A DNA stretch of 64,000 bases from Mesaphorura yosii (Eukaryota > Arthropoda > Collembola > Poduromorpha > Tullbergiidae): assembly GCA_009869945.1 (NCBI GenBank), contig WIXG01000227.1, positions 62,001-126,000 on the forward strand, written 5' to 3'. Shown piece by piece: positions 44,645-54,911 of the stretch (positions are counted from its first letter, which is position 1; each line of letters begins with the position of its first letter). The notes under the pieces are model-generated. The model saw nothing but the letters and a program-made list of their open reading frames with translations. It was not told the origin of the DNA and did no database searches. The translations under genes and the position numbers were made by a program.

Positions 44645-45423
44645 ATGGTGTCCATGAACTTTCGCTATCTTTCGACCCTCCCCGGACTCCTGAAGCTGGT
44701 AACAACGGTAAGAAGTAACTACTGCAAAAATCATGATATTGATTTGCAACAGGCCACAATTCTGTTTTGTGTTGCAGTTATTCCTCATAATCGCACTGTC
44801 CCTTGGTGGGCACGCGTACGAAAGCTCGTACTACAACCTTGGCTACCGGTTCCTCAATTCCGTGGACCAGGTGCCAGAGAACTGGCATGGACTTGCTCGA
44901 GAAAAGTTTTTCATGGCCTTTACAACAATAGTTTTCATATTCTCGATCTTGTCGTTGGTTTGCCACGTTTCCAACTCGGAAGTGCCATACGATCAGCGTG
45001 TGAAGGCATTTGTAAGTGAGGAAAGCAGTCGAGATGAGCATTGAGAAAGATTCTAAGTTGGAAATTGCAGGACATTTTGTTCCACGGGACCGGTGCAGTA
45101 TTTCTGCTGATCGGTGGCAGTTTGCTGCTTGACTCTTCTCGACGAATTAATAACTCCGAGTGCAAGATAATGGATGCAGACTCAAGTGTCGCCGGATTTA
45201 AGTGTCAATACAGGGCTGAAAAGGATTTCGGGGGGGTAAGTGCCAACTCTTGCATGGCTCTCTCAGGTTCAGTCACAAGAAATGTCAGGGTTGATCCATT
45301 GATATTGGTTAATTCGCTTCACAGATATTCACATTGGCCACGAGCGCCCTGTACATACTGATCACAGTGATGCAGGTGCTTCGATTCAACGCTGCCGACT
45401 CAGGCCATGGCGTAGCCGCTTAA
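44645..45423 (+). CDS. Four-span MARVEL-like membrane protein
   Basis: Four exons (44645-44707, 44778-45011, 45071-45235, 45325-45423) give 186 residues. Four hydrophobic segments: LVTTLFLIIALSLGGHAY, FFMAFTTIVFIFSILSLV, ILFHGTGAVFLLIGGSLLL, and FTLATSALYILITVMQVL. The first is led by LSTLPGLLKLV, the usual entry of MARVEL domains (LxxxPGLLKLxE). The second outside loop holds two cysteines (SECKIMD, GFKCQYR) that could form a disulfide, as in occludin/MAL relatives. Both ends are short and cytosolic. MARVEL proteins act at membrane apposition and vesicle sites; no more exact role can be given. It ends tail-to-tail with the gene at 45570, stops 146 bases apart. A TMEM-type four-span protein outside MARVEL remains possible. 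Confidence 0.75.
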
Positions 45424-45569
45424 CTTCACGAGCGATGCTTATTTTTTATTAAATGGAACAGGGGTTTTAATTGAAAGAAGCCATAAATTATAATTCATAA
45501 TCCAATCATTTCTCTCTACTTCCTTGTGTCCTGATTCCCTTGCAGTCCACATGTGATTCAGTCGCAGTT

Positions 45570-45981
45570 TCATCTTGGTCCCAGTAAATTCTTTTGCTAT
45601 AAAATAAACACGATAAAGATATTACACCACGCGATTACAATGCCCAGCATCATTCTCCCAGACTCAGCCTGTTGGCAAACATACCACGATGTAGACTCCG
45701 AGAGGGCTGAAATATTTTGCACACAGGTACGTGAGGCCAAAGATTACGAATGCAAAGATGAGGGAGCCGACAAAAATCGGAGTCCAGTCCAGATCCTCAA
45801 TATACTTGGTCTCGAATCGTACTGCGAATGAAGTTAGCCTCCTGCTGCGCTGAATCCAACGATACTTGCCCGAATACTCAAACTGGTCAGGGCGTTGGGC
45901 GACTTTCTCGATGTCGGCGTTGTAAACAAATGCCTTCTTCTCCATCTTCTCGTCAAATCTTGCGTGCTTGGATTTCGACAT
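45570..45981 (-). CDS. Small single-span membrane protein, unknown
   Basis: Two exons on the minus strand. Exon 1 from ATG 45981 codes MSKSKHARFDEKMEKKAFVY, a soluble charged stretch (VAQRPDQFEYSGKYRWIQR), then one transmembrane helix (PIFVGSLIFAFVIFGLTYLCA) and YFSPLGVYIV. The frame stays open to about 45664 but a good donor (GTATGT) lies after GVYIV. Joining exon 2 after the AG near 45597 in phase gives QKNLLGPR and a stop at 45570. About 110 residues; N-in, C-out or C-in cannot be told. No signal peptide, so probably tail-anchored or type II. Family not recognised. The very short C-terminal exon is the least certain part; if the intron is not used, the protein ends at 45664 with VVCLPTG instead. 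Confidence 0.65.
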
Positions 45982-46367
45982 CTTGCGGATGATTTAAGAT
46001 GTGGCTGGGTTCAAGTGAGCTCACTGGGAGCTGCTGCGTGGTCATTCGTTACTTCCGAGCACGCCAAGATCGGGCTTCTCGCAGGAGCGAGCGGTTTTAA
46101 TAGTGCGAACAAATTAAGTTTGTTCTTTCTTGAACCCTCTCTGCCCATTTTACCGATGATGAAAATTCAGTTCGTGGACGTGGAAACTAAATTAATGTCT
46201 ACTCCCATTGAGCTGCGTGCAAAGTTAAAATGTCTTTTTGTGGAGTGTCAGGACAAAGTTACACTTGCTGCAAAAGTCAATTTTTTATTACACGTCAAAA
46301 ATCAAAATTCCGAAACCAAATAGAGCGTAGGGCATCATCACAATCAAGCCCAATCTAATTCAAAATA
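45982..46367. other. Intergenic up to the transposon
   Basis: Promoter side of the small membrane protein gene, then unique sequence up to the left TA target site at 46366-46367. A 142-codon ORF at 45895-46323 is antisense to the neighbouring gene for part of its length and has no domain. Confidence 0.6.
46366..46367. repeat. Target-site duplication TA, left
   Basis: TA directly before the left inverted terminus; TA also follows the right terminus at 48223-48224. Confidence 0.8.
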
Positions 46368-46395
46368 CCATATTTTACGATTTACTAGCCCAGGG
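46368..46395 (+). repeat. Left terminal inverted repeat
   Basis: Begins CCATATTTTACGA and ends CAGGG; pairs with the right terminus with three mismatches over 28 bases. Confidence 0.9.
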
Positions 46396-46402
46396 CGAAA
46401 TA

Positions 46403-46464
46403 GAAGCCCATGAGCTTCTATTTCCGCCTGATCACGTTGATTTTGAGGTATTGAAACAATACTA
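46403..46464 (+). repeat. Left subterminal direct repeat
   Basis: Shares the order AAGCCCATG, CCTGATCACGT and TTTGAGGTATTGAAACAATA with the repeat at 48132-48194, in the same orientation. Its core GTATTGAAACAATAC (46448-46462) is a hairpin with 6-base arms and a 3-base loop. Confidence 0.85.
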
Positions 46465-46622
46465 GCGCAGGGTCAAAATACAAGCCCAGTAGTATTGAAC
46501 AAAGAGAACCTTCTCTGAGTAAAACGCGAGTGAGCGGTGAGTTTGAGCAACATTTATTGCTTTCGGTGGCCGTGCAAGTTAACCCAGACAGTTAAGTTAC
46601 AGTTAACTGTAGTTTGACAATT

Positions 46623-48046
46623 ATGGAGCAAACCCCCAAACGAAGACGTGCCTACTCGCCCAAATTCAAGCTCGCCGTAATTGCTTACGCTCAAAAGCAT
46701 AGTGACAACAGAGCCAGGAAAGAATTCGGCGTCGACCGCAAGCAAATCCGTGATTGGAAGGAGAAGAAAGAAAATTTTCAGAAGCAAGTCAATGAAGGTG
46801 AGTCATGTTAGACTAGAATGAAGCGTTATTTGTTCAGTGATCGTTAATGAGTTGCATTTTAACAGGCGGCTCATCTGCTCGGAGAAGACGTTTGGATGGA
46901 GGCGGACGTAAGTTAAAATACAAGGACATGGACGAAGTCTTGGCTGACTGGGTACGGGAGCAAAGAGAGCAAAACCTGCCCGTCTCACGTAACTTGATGC
47001 TAATGAAGGCTGCAGAACTGAGCCACGAACTAGGCACAACAGAATTTAACGGAAGTGCAAGATGGCTGAGCAGGTTCATGGAGCGCCACGACTTCAGCCT
47101 CAGAAGAAAGACCACCGTTTGCCAGAAGCCTCCAGCTATGTACATTGACATGATTGTCAATTTCATTCTCTTTATCCGGAAACAAAGAGTGGCAACGAAA
47201 TATGACTTGGGGTCCATCATAGCCTGCGACGAAACTGCAGTTTGGCTTGATTCTGTCTCAGACACAACAATTGATACAAAAGGAGCAAAACAAATCGTGA
47301 AATCCACGGGACACGAGAAATCACGCATCACAGTGATGCTTTCTGCGGCCGGCAACGGAAGAAAATTGAAGCCATTTGTTCTTCTCAATCGCAAGCGACC
47401 GATTAAAGCGCTGGACAAGTTCAAAGACAAGTTGGTCTTCGCTTTTGAGGGAACATCATGGATGAATGATGCTCTGACATCAAAGTACATCAACGAGGTG
47501 CTTGGACAATCGCTTTTTGGTCGTCGACTACTCGTATGGGATAGTTTCAGATCTCACATCAGCGAAAGCACTAAAGCAGAACTCCACAAGATGAGAATTG
47601 ACTCAGCAATTGTGCCCGGCGGTTGCACTAAATTCATACAAGCTCCGGACGTCTGTTGGAACAAGACTTTTAAAGCAAAAATCAGGGAATTGTACACCGG
47701 GTGGCTTGCTACGGGCGACAAATTCTACACCAAAGGCAACAATATGAAAGCGCCACCCTTAGAAGTTGTCTGCACATGGATAATTGAAGCGTGGGAGTCT
47801 CTGTCGTCAGAACTCATCTCAAAATCATTCAAGACATGCGGTGTCACCAATGACTTGAGTGGAGAAGAAGACAATCTGATTCACTGCTTTCGTGAGGGAG
47901 AAGCATGTGAAGGAGGACTTGATTTATTGAAGAAGAAGCACGGTAAACTCGAAGATGTGTTTATGATTCCAAAAGTCGATGAAGAAGAAGATTTCCATAA
48001 CATTGAGGAGCTTGAGTTGGACTCTGATGACCTGATACTTAACTGA
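46623..48046 (+). CDS. Pogo-like transposase (Brinker HTH, CENP-B HTH, DDE_1)
   Basis: Two exons (46623-46797, 46866-48046), intron of 68 bases with GT-AG in phase, give 451 residues. Residues about 8-55 form a Brinker-type DNA-binding helix-turn-helix (RRRAYSPKFKLAVIAYAQ, ARKEFGVDRKQIRDWK). Next comes a CENP-B/Tc5-type HTH (ADWVREQREQNLPVSR, GSARWLSRFMERHDFSLRRK). The DDE_1 core shows the three acidic residues: IIACDETAVWL, LLVWDSFRSHI, and FIQAPDVCWNKTF, with 35 residues between the second and third, so DD35D. The C-terminal tail is acidic (VDEEEDFHNIEELELDSDD). Domain order equals the POGK-type branch of pogo transposases. No stop or frame break. AATAAA lies at 48109-48114, before the right terminus, so the element carries its own poly(A) signal. 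Confidence 0.94.
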
Positions 48047-48108
48047 TAATTTTTGTGTTGTAATGACTATTGTTGTAAATGTGCAATAATGTCGTACTTA
48101 TTTGAAAC

Positions 48109-48114
48109 AATAAA
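48109..48114 (+). terminator. Poly(A) signal inside the transposon
   Basis: AATAAA 62 bases behind the transposase stop. Confidence 0.6.
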
Positions 48115-48131
48115 AGCCCATGGTTTAATTA

Positions 48132-48194
48132 TAAGCCCATGGGGCTCTAACTCAGCCTGATCACGTGAAATTTGAGGTATTGAAACAATACTAA
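48132..48194 (+). repeat. Right subterminal direct repeat
   Basis: Same order and orientation as the repeat at 46403-46464, with core GTATTGAAACAATAC at 48177-48191. It touches the right inverted terminus. Confidence 0.85.
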
Positions 48195-48222
48195 CCCTGA
48201 GCTAGTAAAACGTAAAATACGG
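48195..48222 (-). repeat. Right terminal inverted repeat
   Basis: Read on the minus strand it begins CCGTATTTTACGT and ends CAGGG, pairing with the left terminus. Confidence 0.9.
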
Positions 48223-49045
48223 TAACCAAAAATCTTGTAAAAGACCTCATCCATAAGAATGCATGCACCACGCACTCGCCTCATGTCAAAGGACTGCTGC
48301 ATGCCTCTGCACTGTCGGTAAGACGTTTTTGGGCTTCTTATGAAAGGAGTTTGTACTTTCTCAAACGCTAAGAGTGCTTTCAAAGGTCAAGCGAAACAAG
48401 CGAACCGTTCTCCGAAGTACAATATCCAAGCACATCAAATCCTAGTTCGATAATGCTAAGCTAATTGAAGTGTATGTATTATGTTATTCGTATTCCCCAT
48501 CTCGTTTCGTAATTAATTGCCTTTTCAAAACGACACTACGAAATTACTTTCAACTACGTCGACTCGAAGACAGTCTCTGCTCACCTTCAAACTTTTTTCT
48601 TGAACAAATTTAACCTTTTTTAAAACTTCAAATGCGCATTTAAGTCTGTTTGAATCTGTATGGATCGCCAAACTTAACCGGACGAAGCTAAGCAGAACAA
48701 TGAAGACAATTTGTCTCTGCAGAAATGAAGAAACTTAAGAATAAAATGAGTGCAGCATTCATGCCCTTTGTCTCTGCAGAGTGCCAGTTAAATTACTCTA
48801 AAGTTAAATGACCTTGAGCACTGGTTCGGGTATCAGTATTGCATCCAGCATGAACTCATTCAGCTAATTACGATGCTGTATTAGTTTTTGCTGGGTGGAA
48901 AAGTCTGTAAATACTTTCGTATAAGAGAATGAATTACAACTGAATTTGTTTCAGTTCAAGATTTGCAAGTTGTGAGCTTTGCTTATCCAAGCCTCAGTGA
49001 TCACACACACACAGTGATCCATTCAGCTTCTAATCACTCACCAGG
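48223..49045. other. Intergenic between the transposon and the Cys-loop receptor gene
   Basis: No gene. A short word TTTGTCTCTGCAGA or a near copy occurs at about 48710 and again at 48768. Otherwise plain AT-rich sequence. Confidence 0.55.
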
Positions 49046-50541
49046 ATGAAGAGCCTGGGAGTGCCGCCTTTGGTTCTTTCCGTGCTCTCTCTGATTTTAA
49101 GCAATGATTTGCGTCCTGTGCGAGCTTCCACCTCTCAGGATGACAGCATGCGCCACGGTGAATTGAAAGAATGTAAGGACATTTCAGTTCCACGTCATTT
49201 GCAAATGAATGAAATGAAGTCTCAATAATTTGGTCCACAGATCAGGCTCGTGACAACTTAAGCACAGATTTACTGAGGGAACACAATAGTATAGTGCCAG
49301 GAAGCGAGTGGGTTGTTGTGGAGGTTGGGCTTTCGTTGGGTTACATTATCGAGCTGGATTACACCAATCAGATACTAACCACAAGCTCACGAATGAATAT
49401 GGTAAACTCGGGTCCACCTATGACGTGATCCCACATGGACCCTAATAATATCTTAAAATCGTGACTTTCCTTCCCAGAAATGGAGAGATCCTCGCCTTTC
49501 ATGGAATACTAGCGATTATGGAGGTATAAAGCGAATCTCCTTCCCACCACACAGAATTTGGAGGCCAATGGTTTATCTCAAGAACTCGTGAGCGCAATGT
49601 ATTATTGAACTTCCTGGTGTGCTGGTGAGAATTAATTCTACTTCAGAAAACCCTGACTTTCTAGTGCCGACGAGCAGTGGGATCCCACATTTCCAATTCC
49701 CATCGCCGTGACGAATGAAGGCCAAACCTCCTACGATCCACCGGGCATCTTCAAGTGCAGCTGCGTAATCGATGCCACACACTTCCCATTCGACCATCAG
49801 ACGTGTCATTTCAGATTCGGACTCATGCAAGACGAAGGCATACGAATGGACGTGGTGCCACTGACAGTCGACCCGAAGTCGATCCTGAGAAACTACAGTC
49901 GCCATGCGCCGTGGGATATTGTCAACATTACAGTCTTCAGACTTCATAACGGTGCGCAAAATGCAAATAATTAATTTGGGAGTGAGTTTAATTAGAAATG
50001 GCACTCATGATGCGCTGATTTAACAGATTTGACCTTTTCATTCACACTCCGTCGTCGACCACTCTTTTACTTGTGGACTCTCGTGATTCCCGTGCTGCTC
50101 ATGTCGTACGCGTTGCCACTTCTGCTGTTGATTCCAATGCATTCCAGGGAGCGACTCATCTGCGTCTTCGTGTTCTTCGAGCTGCTGCCTGAACTTCTCC
50201 GCTATTTTGTGCCACAACATATTGTTGCGGGAGTCAGCGACATGGGTCGCTATGCCCTGCTCGTGAATGCACTCGGATTCATCGTTCTCCTCGAGTCGGT
50301 GCTTCAGGCAGCCTTTCACAGTCACAGGCGTACTGGGCAGGAGCAGGATCATGGATCAAAGTCAAGTGACAGAGCACTGATTCGTGACGATCCCCATCCA
50401 GCCAGGGGACCCATGCTGCCAAAAAGCCCAAGCGCCCCGGATGTCGTTTTAATGCTTACATGTTATACGGTCCTGACATCCTGGAATCTGTACACATTCT
50501 TCACACTTCCGTGGTATCACGATACCAGACCTCATTTCTGA
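49046..50541 (+). CDS. Divergent Cys-loop ligand-gated channel subunit (nAChR-like)
   Basis: Five exons (49046-49172, 49241-49401, 49478-49587, 49665-49951, 50027-50541) give 399 residues with a signal peptide (LVLSVLSLILSNDLRPVRA). The extracellular fold is of nicotinic type: LSLGYIIELDYTNQILTTSS, KWRDPRLSWNTSDYGGI, FPPHRIWRPMVYLKNSS, and a canonical Cys-loop CVIDATHFPFDHQTC. Four membrane segments: LWTLVIPVLLMSYALPLLLL, then RLICVFVFFELLPELLRYF, YALLVNALGFIVLLESVL, and VVLMLTCYTVLTSWNLYTFF. Missing: the loop-B tryptophan (FGLMQDEG instead of FGSWTY), the loop-C vicinal cysteines, and the usual M2 leucine ring; M2 instead has Glu and Pro inside. The M3-M4 loop is short. It may be an orphan, a proton/other-ligand receptor, or a non-channel partner. 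A poly(A) signal is at 50604-50609. Confidence 0.88.
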
Positions 50542-51978
50542 ATTGTAAACTTGGGGAAGCAAGTTAGAGCATTACTCATAATTACGATAATTACGTTGTT
50601 TTGAATAAAGAAATTGGGAAGATGGCTTGATCGCGTGCCACGACTTTCTAGAAGAATTTAATTAAGTCCAGCTTGCAGCTCGGCATAAATCGCTCATTTA
50701 CAATTGTCGGCTTGTGTTGTTCTTCTCCTTGGAGTAGATTTGATGAGTAAATGGTAAATAGTTTTACGAGTCGGTGAAAATTTACCCGTCGTACATTTAC
50801 TCGAAACGCCAAGGAAATATTCATTCATCTCATTCAAACTGACTAACTCGGTTCACCGGATGCGAAAGAATCCATTTAGGAATGATTAAAGGTGGTGAGC
50901 AAACCAATTAAGTCCCTATGTAGTAGCTTTTAAGCACAATTTTGGGTTCATTTACTAGCAGGTTGCTGCTTGCTGGTGCTGACCCTGTTCGTCGATTTCG
51001 CCCGTATGCTTGACCTGACTCCGAAGATCCACTACTTCATTATCGACAGTATCGTCTTGTGTACCTTCAACATAGAATGCTGGTCACATTGGGAAACATC
51101 CCCCCAAAGTAGAACTCGACGAAACCGATGGCATGATTGTTAAGTTTGTGACTGCATGGAACCGGCCGAAGGCGATGACCAACTGACGATGCAGATTTAA
51201 TGGGCATTCAAGCTCGGTGGAAGGCGTGATGTGGGGATGGCACATGCCTAAGTACGACGAGACTTTCTTCGTGGTAGACAAGGCGCTGTATCGTCGGGAC
51301 AGGAGTGGAACCAGCTGATACGTGTGGAACATAAAATGTTAAGATTTTTAATTGCATTGTACTCTTGTACTGACATGCCACCAAAAGCTAACCTGAGTAA
51401 GAATTTGAAGCATATGATTGACTTTTTCATTTCACTTTAACGGCCGTTGTTCCATCGTTGGCTTCACTCATAACATGAACTTGCTTACCTAGCTAGTTAA
51501 CTGGTAACTAGCTCGAACTGGGTTATTGGATGCTATGCGAATACAATCACTGCGAAGGACATTTTGAATCATTTGCCAATGCTGCAATTTTCAGGAAATG
51601 TACTTTAATTTGTGCAAATATCATTATGTTTGCAGTGTGTGGTGATTACAGTATCAGTTTTACTGCAAATTTAGTGTAGCGTGCGGCTTTCATTTCGATT
51701 CATTCAATTCACAAACATGAATCGCCAGCCGCAATCATGAATATTTGATGTCCTTTATGCAAATATATGCTTAATCATGTCCTGCATGGCGCAAAATTTG
51801 CAACGTTCTTCGAAAAACAGCATAAGTCAACATTGCAACAGGTGGTGTTCTTTACTGGCAATTACCATTGAGAGCCCTCAAGCCATCAAGTTTGTGACAT
51901 GAGGACATTTCATTAATGTCATCGAGATTTAGTCTTTCTCGATCGTCAAGTGCAGGAAGTTCACAACGTAGAAGGGAA
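50542..51978. other. Intergenic with possible coding remnant
   Basis: Starts with the 3' UTR of the Cys-loop gene (AATAAA 50604-50609). At about 50960-51080 the plus strand reads a hydrophobic stretch (LLVLTLFVDFARMLDL, then HYFIIDSIVLCTFNI) behind a CAG acceptor, and at about 51225-51310 a stretch MWGWHMPKYDETFFVVDKAL. Neither joins a complete gene. The last part is upstream sequence of the hydrolase gene. Confidence 0.45.
50604..50609 (+). terminator. Poly(A) signal of the Cys-loop receptor gene
   Basis: AATAAA 63 bases behind the stop codon. Confidence 0.6.
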
Positions 51979-52977
51979 ATGTATTCATTAAATTTTGTTT
52001 TCGTCTTCTCGACCGTAGCCCTGGTTTGCTCCAGCCACGGCGTCTTGGCGGACGAAGACAAAATGTTCGACCCCAACATCGTTTCGTCGCACTGCCTCGA
52101 AGCGAAGCCTGTCATCAACTCGAAGTACACACCTTCTGGCTCGGAGTGGGTCTTCAACAAGAATCTTACCGTTTATGAGACAAAGACCCAAAATACATCA
52201 TCCCCAAACTCGAAAACCAAACTCCTGATTGCAGCGTACGACATTTTCGGGTTTCACCCCAACACCAAGCAGGTAGTCGACAAGATTGCGGAGGCGAGCG
52301 GAATTCGAGCGATTATGCCCGACTTCTTTCGTGGAGGATGGCCCGTCGACAATTTTCCAGCGAAAAAGTAAGATTCTCACATAGTGAAATGCATACCGTT
52401 CTTATGGCTTGGTGAGTACATTGCAGTGCATCCGAGTTTACCGAGTTTGTAAACAAAAACGGGTCCTGGGAGAATGTGAGCCGGGACTTGCGCAATCTGA
52501 TTCAGTACTTCAAGGAGAAGGATGGAGTGAACGAGGTTGGGATCTTCGGTTTCTGCTGGGGCGGCAAAGTGGCCATGCTGGCTGCGTCGTCTCCTGACCT
52601 GCCGGAAATTAAAGCGGCTGGTCTCATTCATCCTTCTTCAATTGTGACAAGTGACGCGCAGAAGGTGAGAGCCCCAATGTACCTGCTGCCAAGTAAAAAC
52701 GAAGGCGACATGGTAAGTTTGATTTGGTTGGAAAAATTTCGATTAATTGACATAATTGATCACGGAGACTCATTTGTGTAATCAATTTTCGTTTCAGCTT
52801 CCGGTCTATGACATTCTCGTCAAGAAATTTGGCGCTGAAAATGTGGGCCATAAACGGTTTGACAACATGCCACATGGCTTCGCTGGTGCGCGGGGGAACT
52901 TTGAGGACCCCGTCAATAGGGAACGCGTTGAAGAAGTCATCCAGATTTTGCAGGGCTATTTTAATCAACAGCTTTGA
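51979..52977 (+). CDS. Dienelactone-hydrolase family enzyme with a signal peptide
   Basis: Alpha/beta hydrolase of the carboxymethylenebutenolidase type. Three exons (51979-52367, 52427-52712, 52798-52977) give 284 residues. The start at 51979 gives a signal peptide (MYSLNFVFVFSTVALVCSSHG); the frame is open to an ATG at 51916, which would bury it behind 21 Ser/Arg residues. Fold motifs: KLLIAAYDIFGFHPNTKQVVDKIA, AIMPDFFRGGWP, the nucleophile elbow VGIFGFCWGGKVAML with catalytic Cys, an acid region after YLLPSKNEGDM, and the histidine in FDNMPHGFAGARG. Cys-Asp-His is the family triad, though the Asp cannot be fixed without alignment. Animal homologues such as CMBL are cytosolic and cleave lactone prodrugs; secretion is unusual. 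AATAAA overlaps the stop codon at 52977-52982, and another follows near 53021. It converges on PCGF3. Confidence 0.88.
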
Positions 52978-53317
52978 ATAAAGTAAACTACACAGCAACA
53001 ATCACGACTTTCAACCTTAGAATAAAGAGTCCAAGTACTGACGTTCTTTTAACCCCTTGCTTGCGACACTACAAGTGTAACTTACAATCACAGCTAATAA
53101 TTTGATTCCGACAAAAATAAATCTTACGGCATTGCATTCCATTGACACGAGACTTTTATTACGTTTTCATTAAATCGGACGTAAGTTAAGTGTAAAATAA
53201 ATATTGCACAATGTTAAAAATACAATAATCTCATTTTCACACAAATACTGACTTTATGGAGGGCACAATTAACATAACCAAACAAAAGTTCATCGGGAAA
53301 GTATCCCACCCTGAGAT
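52978..53317. other. Convergent 3' region, hydrolase / PCGF3
   Basis: Both 3' UTRs. Plus-strand AATAAA at 52977-52982 and near 53021; minus-strand AATAAA at 53155-53160 for PCGF3. Nothing else. Confidence 0.6.
53155..53160 (-). terminator. Poly(A) signal of PCGF3
   Basis: AATAAA on the minus strand about 160 bases behind the PCGF3 stop. Confidence 0.6.

Positions 53318-54911
<1,594 letters not shown>

Larger units (their letters stand above)
46368..48222 (+). mobile_element. Complete pogo-like DNA transposon, Tc1/mariner superfamily
   Basis: An 1855-base element with inverted termini of 28 bases (25 match), flanked by TA on both sides, and one transposase gene that is open in both exons. 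Just inside the termini lies a pair of direct repeats of about 60 bases. Cut-and-paste movement by a DDE/D transposase at TA targets is known for this superfamily. Intact ends, intact target site and an intact frame suggest recent insertion. Two or more nearly identical genome copies would be expected. Confidence 0.93.

Noticed and set aside
46834-47493. A 219-codon minus-strand frame inside the transposon
   Set aside because: Shadow of the transposase exon, which has HTH and DDE motifs on the plus strand.
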